Part shown: in pieces, positions 25,356-32,555 of the stretch
How positions within the stretch are numbered: position 1 is the stretch's first letter
Layout of the letters: each line of letters starts with the position of its first letter
Assembly (NCBI GenBank): GCA_964597535.1
Contig: CAZQYB010000007.1
Location: forward strand, 1 to 33,418
DNA from: CAZQYB01 sp964597535
Lineage (GTDB): Bacteria > Planctomycetota > Phycisphaerae > Sedimentisphaerales > Anaerobacaceae
Reading direction: 5' to 3'
DNA: 33,418 nt
Notes under the pieces: generated by a model
The model's database searches: none
What the model was told of the DNA's origin: nothing
The model's input: only the letters and a program-made list of their open reading frames with translations
Program-made: the position numbers and the translations under genes

Positions 25356-25368
25356 AGATTCAACTGCT
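25347..25368. terminator. Possible shared hairpin between convergent genes
   Basis: AGCAGTT at 25347-25353 is inverted exactly as AACTGCT at 25362-25368 with an eight-base loop. It spans the stop codon of the plus-strand lipoprotein gene and ends ten bases from the stop of the convergent TPR gene. The stem is short and only moderately GC-rich, and no T run follows on either strand, so a terminator function is plausible but weakly supported. Confidence 0.35.
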
Positions 25369-25378
25369 GGGGCTATTG

Positions 25379-26986
25379 TTATTGCAGTTTAGCTTCAATA
25401 GCGTCAAGCAGTTTCTTGTCGATGTCGGCGCCCAGTTCTTCGGCGAGTTTTATGTACTCCCAGGCCGACTCGTAGTTTTTTAACATATAAAACCCATAGG
25501 CGAGTCCATTGTGGGCGTCGGCGTTTTCAGGGTCAATCTCGACCGCTTTTGCGTACTCGGCCACCGCTTTTTCGTAATCGCCCTTGTTTGAATATGCAGC
25601 ACCGAGATTGTAACAAATCGTACCCTCATTGGGCTTTATGCGAGCGGCCTTTTTGTACTGCGTTATGGCTGCATCGTAATTCTCTTTTGTAAAATACGCA
25701 TTGCCGAGATTCGTCAAAGCCGCCAGCATATCAGGCTCGATGGCCAAAGTTCTTTTGTATGCCTGAATTTCCTCATCAATTCGTCCCAATTTGTTATAGC
25801 AGACAGCCAGACCGTAATATGCCTCGGCGGAATTCCGTTTTATCTTCAGAGCTTTTTTATATTGAAGTATTGCTTTTTCGTAGTCGCCCCTCTGACTGTA
25901 AACGTCGCCGAGTTGGGTGTACAAACTGCCGTCTTTCGGCTTCAGGATAATCGCCTGCCTCAATTGCACTATGGCCTGGCCAAACATTTCCTGTTTGCAA
26001 TAAGTTGTAGCCAGACCTTTGTAAGCTTCAATGCAATTTGGGTCCAGCTCGAGCGATACCAGATATTCAGAAACTGCGTTGTTCAGCCAACCTCGCTTGG
26101 CGTACCCATTGCCGAGGTTAAAATGGGCCTTGGCCTCACTTGGGTTGATTTCCAGGGCCTTCTGATATTCGTATATTGCATCCTCCACCCAGCCCTTTTT
26201 CAGGTAAACATTGCCTAAATTCATATGTGACTCGCCCAGGGATGGATTTATCTGGACCGCTGTTTCAAGCGCAGCCAAAGCGGCTTCGACATCGTCGATA
26301 TCGTTGTAACTATTGCCCAGATTATTGAAGAAACAACCTAACGTCTCCAGCTTATTGAGGTTCACCATATAAATACTATCTTGAGCGGTTTCAGGCACCT
26401 TGAATTTATTTATATAGTGTTCATCGGGAGCGCTTCCGCCTTTGCTTGTTGTTTCAATATTGAATCTGACCCGACCATCATCATATCTGACAAAGAAATG
26501 CCCCGGCACGACCACTCCATATAAGGGCAGACCAAGCCGTTCAGCGAGAGAAAGGTAAACAATTGAGAGACCCAGACAATGCCCCCCTTTTTCATCCAGC
26601 ACAGAGTGCAGAAACAAATAACTGGGATTAGTTGCCTTCTTAACCGGTGTGAACCCCAGTTCGTCAAATAAATACTCGTTTATTACCGCAATTGCTCTGT
26701 AATTTGGCCCCACTCTCTTGGCCCTGAGCCTGTCACGGATTTCAAAAGCCATATCATCCAACTTTTGCAGGTATCTTCGCCCGTACACATTCTTGTTCCA
26801 CTGCTCCGAGATAATCAAAGTAGCGGTGGCCAAATCGATTTGCTCCGGGTGTAATCGCAGAGCTTCTTCGATTGACCTTACGTACAGACCTGGTTTGTCC
26901 GCGTTGGCCAGGGGCTCGTATTGGGCAAACGCTGCTGTCTGTGCGAAGAACAGAATGCAAACGGTTGTCAGTAAGGTCTTTTTCAT
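25379..26986 (-). CDS. Exported protein with transglutaminase-like domain and TPR array
   Basis: Counting from ATG 26986, residues 1-21 form a signal peptide (KKTLLTTVCILFFAQTAAFA, cleaved before QYEP). Residues about 35-215 resemble the SirB1/Transglut_core2 fold: Cys137 in KGGHCLGLSIVYLSLAERLG, His163 in VVVPGHFFVRYD and FNIETT at 175-180 would form the Cys-His-polar triad. About eight or nine tetratricopeptide repeats follow to the end, such as GESHMNLGNVYLKKGWVEDA and AEAYYGLAVCYNKLGRIDEE. The family arrangement suggests a periplasmic protein-binding scaffold with a peptidase or transglutaminase-like head. A TTG 18 bases upstream gives a longer frame but spoils the signal peptide. No strong ribosome site is seen. 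Partner and substrate are unknown. Confidence 0.83.
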   Translation of the reverse strand: MKKTLLTTVCILFFAQTAAFAQYEPLANADKPGLYVRSIEEALRLHPEQIDLATATLIISEQWNKNVYGRRYLQKLDDMAFEIRDRLRAKRVGPNYRAIAVINEYLFDELGFTPVKKATNPSYLFLHSVLDEKGGHCLGLSIVYLSLAERLGLPLYGVVVPGHFFVRYDDGRVRFNIETTSKGGSAPDEHYINKFKVPETAQDSIYMVNLNKLETLGCFFNNLGNSYNDIDDVEAALAALETAVQINPSLGESHMNLGNVYLKKGWVEDAIYEYQKALEINPSEAKAHFNLGNGYAKRGWLNNAVSEYLVSLELDPNCIEAYKGLATTYCKQEMFGQAIVQLRQAIILKPKDGSLYTQLGDVYSQRGDYEKAILQYKKALKIKRNSAEAYYGLAVCYNKLGRIDEEIQAYKRTLAIEPDMLAALTNLGNAYFTKENYDAAITQYKKAARIKPNEGTICYNLGAAYSNKGDYEKAVAEYAKAVEIDPENADAHNGLAYGFYMLKNYESAWEYIKLAEELGADIDKKLLDAIEAKLQ

Positions 26987-27006
26987 AAAGAACGCAAAAA
27001 TCAAAG

Positions 27007-27170
27007 ATTAAAAATCAAAACTTGTCTGACGACAGTCAAGATTGTGGAATCCAGCACCAAAATAAGCATCTTTTACTGGATAGTTTTCATTGCTGAACAA
27101 ACTCTGCGACAGTTCTATTTTGGTGCTGGATGACCTCCTTAATTTTACATTTTGATATTTGATTTTTAAT
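27007..27170. repeat. Nested inverted repeats between MATE and TPR genes
   Basis: Two perfect inverted repeats lie one inside the other. The outer arms are ATTAAAAATCAAA (27007-27019) and TTTGATTTTTAAT (27158-27170). The inner arms are ATCCAGCACCAAAATA (27049-27064) and TATTTTGGTGCTGGAT (27116-27131), 51 bases apart. The whole fills most of the 217-base gap before the TPR gene start. It may be a small non-autonomous mobile element, or a long structured leader of the TPR gene. The minus strand also has an isolated AAGGAGGT at 27133-27140 with no start codon at proper distance. Confidence 0.72.
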
Positions 27171-27203
27171 ATCCATGTATATACGCCGGCGGCTGCAGCA
27201 ATG

Positions 27204-28631
27204 CTACTCAATTGTTGGTCCTATCTCGACCGGCACCCCGACAGCCCGGCGCTTAAACAAATCTATCTGCATCCACCTGTTAGTCTTAAATCTCCAGCGA
27301 TTTGCCAGCCCTACCGTGATAATACTAAGCGTAGCAACGCTCCAGGGTCCCACGGCCCCAAGAGATGGGAAAAGCTTCACTGTAAGCAGACCGCCCAGTC
27401 CTAATATTACTATTGCTCCCAGTGCTGATACAACTGCCAGCCACACCGTATCTCCTGCTCCGCGCAAAGCGCCGCTGTAAATAAGCGTTGCCGCGTCGAA
27501 GACCTGAAATATAGCAGCAAGAATCAAGATATTAACTCCAATATCAATTACCTTATCGTCAGAAGACCATAGATGCATTATACCATTTCTGAAGACAAAA
27601 AAGCAAAGCCCGGCGAGCCCCATATAAACCAGGGCTATTTTCAGGCAAAGGCTGGTTTGTTTAATCGCCAGACTTTTCCTGTTACTTCCAATTGCCTTGC
27701 CTACCGCCGCGGTCAACGCAGTTCCTATTCCGACAACCGGCATTACCGATACGTTTACACACGAAAGGACGGCACTTGTCGCAGCCAGTGCTTCTGTGCC
27801 GAATTTGCTGACCAGACCGAACAGAATCACACCCCAGACCGCCACATTCACCATCAGTCCGAGTCCTGAAGGCAGTCCGACTTTCAGCAGGTCGGCCATC
27901 TTTGTCAAATCAACATTCATTGTTCGTCTGCACTTAAAAGTAACGTTTATATCGCCGGTCAAAAACACAGCCATTCTTATTCCGGCCGCAACGACTATTC
28001 CGATAAATGTCCCCCAGCCCGCACCTGCGATTCCCATCTTTGGAAAACCGAGTTCGCCGAAAATCAATACGTAATTGGCAGCGACGTTGACCACCTGTCC
28101 GCACAGGGCGGCATACATCGTAATAATCGGGCGATGAATACCCATAAAAAATTGGCTGCTCGACCAGATAAACACCGCGAGCAGTTGAGCATAAAGCATA
28201 ATTCGAAGATATGTCACTTCCATATCAGCAACTGCCGGCTCGTGCCCCATCATTTTGAATATTGCCGGCGCCGCCGGCCACATAATTGCTAAAGTAATGA
28301 AAGCGTATATCAGACCCATATATATTGCCTGCCAGCAATAGTTTGAGCAGTCTTTTTTCTCGCCTCTGCCCAGACTTTGGCTGACGAATGTGTTAACGCT
28401 TATCATCGCACCTACTGCGAAGCTGGCAGGGATGAAACTCATAAACCCAGCCGGCAAAATCGCCGCCAATGCCTCCGTTCCCAGACGCGAAACCATAAAT
28501 CTGTCCACGAATTGCATAACGGTAAAAGATATGTTCGTCACTATCATCGGCGCGGCTAACTTCAGCATATGTTTTAGTGAAGTCTCGTCTGCTGACAGGC
28601 TTTGTGAGAGCAAGTATGATTTATCCGCCAT
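27204..28631 (-). CDS. MATE-family multidrug/organic cation efflux transporter
   Basis: This 475-residue inner-membrane protein has the MATE layout of twelve hydrophobic segments in two similar halves. Characteristic pieces are LKLAAPMIVTNISFTVMQFVDRFMVSRLGTEALAA in the first helices (split here only for reading), AVGAMISVNTFVSQSLGRGEKKD after helix 2, and ALTAAVGKAIGSNRKS in the second half. Such proteins export drugs or lipid-linked and other organic compounds using Na+ or H+; the substrate here is unknown. ATG 28631 is chosen; GTG three bases upstream is also possible, with AGGA a suitable distance away. It starts five bases after the DUF167 stop, so it is in the same transcription unit. 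Confidence 0.9.
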   Translation of the reverse strand: MADKSYLLSQSLSADETSLKHMLKLAAPMIVTNISFTVMQFVDRFMVSRLGTEALAAILPAGFMSFIPASFAVGAMISVNTFVSQSLGRGEKKDCSNYCWQAIYMGLIYAFITLAIMWPAAPAIFKMMGHEPAVADMEVTYLRIMLYAQLLAVFIWSSSQFFMGIHRPIITMYAALCGQVVNVAANYVLIFGELGFPKMGIAGAGWGTFIGIVVAAGIRMAVFLTGDINVTFKCRRTMNVDLTKMADLLKVGLPSGLGLMVNVAVWGVILFGLVSKFGTEALAATSAVLSCVNVSVMPVVGIGTALTAAVGKAIGSNRKSLAIKQTSLCLKIALVYMGLAGLCFFVFRNGIMHLWSSDDKVIDIGVNILILAAIFQVFDAATLIYSGALRGAGDTVWLAVVSALGAIVILGLGGLLTVKLFPSLGAVGPWSVATLSIITVGLANRWRFKTNRWMQIDLFKRRAVGVPVEIGPTIE

Positions 28632-28636
28632 CACCC

Positions 28637-28942
28637 CTAATCCTGTTTATTCAAATTCAGTTTTTTCAACAGTGTCTCAGCCGATATGCCCGGAACCCGC
28701 ACCTGTTTTATAGGACTTGTTTGGCCGGAGATTATGCTGACGGTGTTCTTTTTTACGCCGAGTCGTTTCGCCAGAAATTCAGTAAGGCACTTGTTAGCTT
28801 TGCCCTTTTGTGGTGCTGCTGCTATTTTAAATTTAATCATCCCGTCAAGTAGGCCCGCTATTGTTGTCCTGCTGCTGCCGGGCACAATCTTTGCAGCAAA
28901 AACTACTCCTCCATCAACTTCTTGAATTGATTGATTACTCAA
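28637..28942 (-). CDS. DUF167/YggU-family small protein
   Basis: This protein of about 101 residues has the YggU pattern: VVFAAKIVPGSSRTTIAG, IKFKIAAAPQKGKANKCLTEFLAKRLGV and KNTVSIISGQTSPIKQVRV. The family is widespread, small and of unsettled function. The open frame extends 105 bases further upstream, but that part overlaps the preceding gene and does not match the family. TTG 28942 gives the usual length and starts inside the stop region of the upstream gene (TTGAGTAA), an eight-base overlap suggesting translational coupling. No typical ribosome site other than AGAGAGA is visible, so the start is inferred mainly from family length. Confidence 0.82.
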   Translation of the reverse strand: MSNQSIQEVDGGVVFAAKIVPGSSRTTIAGLLDGMIKFKIAAAPQKGKANKCLTEFLAKRLGVKKNTVSIISGQTSPIKQVRVPGISAETLLKKLNLNKQD

Positions 28943-29237
28943 TATTCTCTCTGAGGTTGGCGCCAATCGCCATTTGCACATATTTTTCAATCTGCTCGGC
29001 GAGTTCACCCAGCGATGCAAGCTGGAAGTCCTCGTAGTGGCCGCCAACCAATTCGCCGTCCAGTGCTTTCTTGAATATTCGAACCCTGATAACAGCCGGC
29101 TGAGCGTCAGCTTTGCTGAAATCGCTGTCCTTATGCTCGGTCAACTCGACACGCCAATCTTCGCTTACAAAAACGAGACACTTGCCGGTAAAAATCGCCG
29201 TTGGAAAATAGTCACGTAATAGCTTAAGCGTTTCCAT
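28935..29237 (-). CDS. Conserved-looking 100-residue protein of unknown function
   Basis: The protein begins METLKLLRDYFPTAIFTGKC, alternates hydrophobic and charged residues (LVFVSEDWRVELTEHKD, AVIRVRIFKKALDGELVGG) and ends with an amphipathic helix (LGELAEQIEKYVQMAIGANL). It has no signal peptide or membrane segment and would be cytoplasmic. I do not recognise the family. ATG 29237 has GGAT about six bases upstream. Its end overlaps the DUF167 start, and the pair precedes a MATE transporter. The regular codon pattern and coupling make it likely to be real. Confidence 0.65.
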   Translation of the reverse strand: METLKLLRDYFPTAIFTGKCLVFVSEDWRVELTEHKDSDFSKADAQPAVIRVRIFKKALDGELVGGHYEDFQLASLGELAEQIEKYVQMAIGANLRENIE

Positions 29238-29329
29238 CTTTATCCGTAAAATTTCTCTATCTATCGGAATCTACTAAATGCACTTGTTTTGCTCTTTATA
29301 TTACCAAAGATGAAACCAAATGCACGACT

Positions 29330-30916
29330 TTATTTTGCGAGGCTGCCTGTAACTCTCTCAAGCGTGTCCGAATGTGCAATTTCCTTTCCGTCTGCAAACA
29401 CTCGCAGGCCTTTGCCTTTGCCGTATTTGTCGCCGGTTTTGTCCCACAGGATTGTAATGATTCGATTGTGATAAAGGACATTATCAAGGCAGAACCAATC
29501 CCACGCACCAGTTGGTACTAAAGGGTGGACCTCAACTATATCATCGTCTCGGGGCACGAGTCCAGCAAGGCCGGTAATGACCAAATCGCAAAAGGCAGAG
29601 TGGTTGTAATATCTGCTTCTGTCCGAATCCTTAGTAAGCCATTGTCCGGTCACCTCGTCGAGGTACTCGCCGATATAGGGCTTGCCTTTTCTGCGATGCG
29701 ACCTGGCATAGGTCATAAGAGCGTTGAAGTAATCCTGTTTGCTCACATAGTTCTGCTCATAGTTACGAAGAACGTTAGCCAGGCCAACGAGGCTCTGAGT
29801 AGTGGCGTAAGGCCAGACGGCGCCGTCCCATTCGCAGGTGCCGACCCCGTGACTTCTAAAATCGGGATGTCTGCGTTCGGCTGTCATCAGACCCATTGGC
29901 GATAAAAATCCTTTAGGGTCGAGTATCTGCTGCCACGCTTTTTCGCGGCCGCTGTCCGGCAGATTGAAATACCAGGGAATTAGCCCAATCTCTTCGCGAA
30001 CGGCGGCGAGCTTACCATCTTCGTGACGCACCTTGAAAAACTTGGCGTTGTCATCCCAAAGCAAATCCTGAACGAGGGACTTTAATTTAGCCGCTTTGTC
30101 GGAGTATTCCCTGGCTATGCCGGTCTTGCCCGCCAATCGGGCAATTTTTGAGATGGCCTTGGCGTTTGCGTACATATAGCTGTTCAGTGGCGGCCGGGCG
30201 TTCTTGTGCTTCCGTGAGCCGCTGATGGATTCCTCCATTCCATCCCAGACGTCATACTGCCAGAGAAGACCATTATCGAGAAGTTTCTCCTTCTCCCACT
30301 TTTTGTAATCGCGAACAAAATCGTCAAGCAAATCCACGACAAAATCCCTGTCCCGGTTGACGAGATACCGGTTGTAAAGCGCATCCGTAACCCAGTTGCT
30401 GTATTGGTGGAAATGTGGTTGTGGGCTTGGCCCCAAGGGCCCGCCTTTGTTTCCGTGGTACCAGAACAGCGAGTACTCATCCATATATCGCTGGTCGTGC
30501 AGCCAACGGCCTTCGTAGATGTGATGTCCGAGCGCGCAGCTAATCGTATTGTGCACGCCTGCGTGGCCGACCGGGGCGAGAAACTCGGTCAGCACAAAGC
30601 CGTCAGGGGTCTTCTTTATATGTTTGCGATAAGTCCACCAGCGATAGTAGTAAATCTGCTCGAAGCTTTTGTCCGGGCATTCGAATAATGGAATATTTTT
30701 CTTCATCCACGCCCACGATTCGGCGTTGGAGATGTAATTAACGATATTTTCCTTTTCCATATTATTAAAGAAGTCAACATGGTGCTTGAAGGATTCGGCC
30801 TTGTCGATAGACACCGTTCTAACATTGGTGAGGACGGGAGGGTTCGTGTTGGGATGGCCGTGTTCGTTGAGCAAGGCCAAAACTGCAACTACGAGCAACA
30901 GGTTTTTCTTCTCCAT
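29330..30916 (-). CDS. Exported MGH1-like (alpha/alpha)6 glycoside hydrolase
   Basis: This 528-residue protein starts with a short hydrophobic export signal (KKNLLLVVAVLALL). The body looks like the six-hairpin glycosidase superfamily in its MGH1-like branch: QIYYYRWWTYRKHIKKTPDG, LLWQYDVWDGMEESISGSR, LNSYMYANAKAISKIARLAG, and CEWDGAVWPYATTQSLVGLA, where the acidic residue near WDG is a typical catalytic position. A beta-sandwich-like tail follows. Such enzymes cleave alpha-glycosides such as mannosylglycerate, trehalose or complex glycans. It follows the Gfo/Idh/MocA gene by 44 bases, suggesting a small sugar-breakdown unit. The true substrate is unknown. Confidence 0.75.
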   Translation of the reverse strand: MEKKNLLLVVAVLALLNEHGHPNTNPPVLTNVRTVSIDKAESFKHHVDFFNNMEKENIVNYISNAESWAWMKKNIPLFECPDKSFEQIYYYRWWTYRKHIKKTPDGFVLTEFLAPVGHAGVHNTISCALGHHIYEGRWLHDQRYMDEYSLFWYHGNKGGPLGPSPQPHFHQYSNWVTDALYNRYLVNRDRDFVVDLLDDFVRDYKKWEKEKLLDNGLLWQYDVWDGMEESISGSRKHKNARPPLNSYMYANAKAISKIARLAGKTGIAREYSDKAAKLKSLVQDLLWDDNAKFFKVRHEDGKLAAVREEIGLIPWYFNLPDSGREKAWQQILDPKGFLSPMGLMTAERRHPDFRSHGVGTCEWDGAVWPYATTQSLVGLANVLRNYEQNYVSKQDYFNALMTYARSHRRKGKPYIGEYLDEVTGQWLTKDSDRSRYYNHSAFCDLVITGLAGLVPRDDDIVEVHPLVPTGAWDWFCLDNVLYHNRIITILWDKTGDKYGKGKGLRVFADGKEIAHSDTLERVTGSLAK

Positions 30917-30960
30917 ATTTTCTTGTACCTTAAACAGTCTTTTCCGGTTGCTGATTCTTA

Positions 30961-32280
30961 CTAAAGGTGCCAGGGACTGCGCATAGAGCGTGAGAGCATC
31001 CGGTTGGCTTGTTCATCGTTGATGAATCGCTCGGTGTCGGGGTCCCATCGCAGCTTCCTGCCGAGCATCATCGAAATGTTTCCGATGTGGGTGATGGTAA
31101 AGGTGCGATGGCCGCTCTCCGCCGGATAGTAGCAGGGCTTACGCGATTTGACACAATCGAGAAAATTGCGCTGCTCACCACCACGACAGGTATAAAGATG
31201 AATTTCGTTGGGCCCGATTGTCGAGTCCAGTATAGACCCGGGTTCTGCCTGTAGCGGTGCCGACCAGCCGTGATTGCCGACCCATCCCTCGGTTCCCTCG
31301 AATCGGATGCTGGGTGCGCCGGATGAAATGACCAGCTTGACGCCGTTGGCATATTCGTACTCGATGTGATATTTTGTTGCCGTATTGTAAAGTCCTTTCT
31401 TGCCGAACTCGCCTTTTCCTTCGACTGTGACAGGGCCGGTGTGGTCGGTTTCATTTGCCCATTGTGCGATGTTGACAAGGTGAGCGCCCCAATCGGTCAA
31501 CTGCCCGCCTGAATAATCAAGAATCCAGCGCCAGTCGTAATGGAGCCGGTCTTTGGTATATGGCGCCCAGGGTGCCGGGCCCAGCCACATTTCGTAATCT
31601 AACTGCTCGGGCACGAGCATAGGCGTGGGGTCGCCGGGTCTGCGCGGGCCGCTGCGCAGTCCCACCCGGATGGTGTGCAGCTTACCAATCCGGCCGTTGC
31701 GAACCAGCTCACACATACGATGGTACACATATATCGAGCGGTTTTCTGAAGCCGTCTGGTAAACGGTATTGTAACGCTTTATTGTGTCACTGACGACCCG
31801 GCCTTCGCGAACGGTCAGCGTCGGCTTTTCGCAAAATACATCTTTACCTGCCCCGGCGGCCATTACCGAGAGCAGAGCGTGCCAGTGGTCCGGCGTGGAA
31901 ATAACCACCGCATCGATGTCGCTTCGTGCTATCACTTGCCGGAAGTCTTTATATACGGTGCATCCTTTATATGTTCCGCTTGCTTTATTGTTGGCATAGT
32001 GTTTATTCACCATTTTTTCAGCTCTTTCAAGATGGTCGGAATCCACGTCACAGACAGCGATAACCTGTGCATCCGAATTACCCAGGAAGTTCATTAGATT
32101 TACTCCGGTGCCGTGACTGCCGACGCCAATAAAGCCGAGGGTGATGCGTTCGCTGGCTGGTGGGCGACCGCCGCTGCCCAACGCCGTAGAGGCAATGACA
32201 TACGGCGCAGCTAAGACGCCGGCGCCGGTAGTTACAGCGCTCTTTAAGAAACTTCGTCTTGAGAGTATGTTTTTGCTCAT
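30961..32280 (-). CDS. Tat-exported Gfo/Idh/MocA-family oxidoreductase
   Basis: This 439-residue protein starts MSKNILSRRSFLKSAVTTGA, a clear twin-arginine signal. The NAD(P)-binding fold follows as ITLGFIGVGSHGTGVNL (about 47-63) with AVCDVDSDHLERA, then VVISTPDHWHALLS and the family motif CEKPTLTVREG (EKP at 151-153). The C-terminal domain holds DYEMWLGPAPWAPYTKDRLHYDWRW and GGQLTDWGAHLVNIAQWAN, common in planctomycete exported members. ATG 32280 is chosen since GGAG lies six bases upstream; an ATG 12 bases earlier is less well placed. These proteins oxidise or epimerise sugars, usually with bound cofactor. It lies next to a glycosidase and a URO-D-like gene. Confidence 0.9.
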   Translation of the reverse strand: MSKNILSRRSFLKSAVTTGAGVLAAPYVIASTALGSGGRPPASERITLGFIGVGSHGTGVNLMNFLGNSDAQVIAVCDVDSDHLERAEKMVNKHYANNKASGTYKGCTVYKDFRQVIARSDIDAVVISTPDHWHALLSVMAAGAGKDVFCEKPTLTVREGRVVSDTIKRYNTVYQTASENRSIYVYHRMCELVRNGRIGKLHTIRVGLRSGPRRPGDPTPMLVPEQLDYEMWLGPAPWAPYTKDRLHYDWRWILDYSGGQLTDWGAHLVNIAQWANETDHTGPVTVEGKGEFGKKGLYNTATKYHIEYEYANGVKLVISSGAPSIRFEGTEGWVGNHGWSAPLQAEPGSILDSTIGPNEIHLYTCRGGEQRNFLDCVKSRKPCYYPAESGHRTFTITHIGNISMMLGRKLRWDPDTERFINDEQANRMLSRSMRSPWHL

Positions 32281-32364
32281 TAGCCACTCCATCCTTATGC
32301 TTCGTTTTAGCAGTCAGCGTTGGTTCTGGTAATGCCGTTTTTTTGTATCGTTTACCTTTGGGTT

Positions 32365-32535
32365 TCAGAATGAGAGCAGGCACTGCCAGATATACATATA
32401 GCCCAGTGCGTCGATGTCTTCCCACACTTTCTGGATGAGTTTTTCATCTCCTGAAATTTTGGGTAGTTCCTTTTTCTTTTGCTCCCAGGGTATGCAAACA
32501 CCCGGCTTCGGTTTCGGCTCTTTTTGTTCAGACAT
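32365..32535 (-). CDS. Small 56-residue protein of unknown function
   Basis: ATG 32535 is preceded by GAGGAG eight bases upstream, and the frame runs 57 codons to TGA at 32365. The peptide has a Lys/Pro-rich N-terminus (SEQKEPKPKPG), then IPWEQKKKELPKISGDEKL and an amphipathic end with aromatic residues (VWEDIDALGYMYIWQCLLSF). A longer frame on the same strand (32352-32555) is out of phase, lacks a ribosome site and gives a low-quality peptide. It sits between the URO-D-like gene (20 bases) and the Tat-exported oxidoreductase (84 bases), so it is probably in the same operon. I recognise no family. Confidence 0.62.
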   Translation of the reverse strand: MSEQKEPKPKPGVCIPWEQKKKELPKISGDEKLIQKVWEDIDALGYMYIWQCLLSF

Positions 32536-32555
32536 TCGAATAACTCCTCTTTCAA

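Noticed and set aside
27125..27140. GCTGGATGACCTCCTT resembles the 16S rRNA 3' tail at 15 of 16 bases
   Set aside because: No adjoining rRNA sequence is present. Half of the match is a Shine-Dalgarno complement, which is common, so I treat it as coincidence.
32352..32555. Minus-strand frame of 67 codons
   Set aside because: It has no ribosome site and is out of phase with the better-supported 56-residue gene in the same place.
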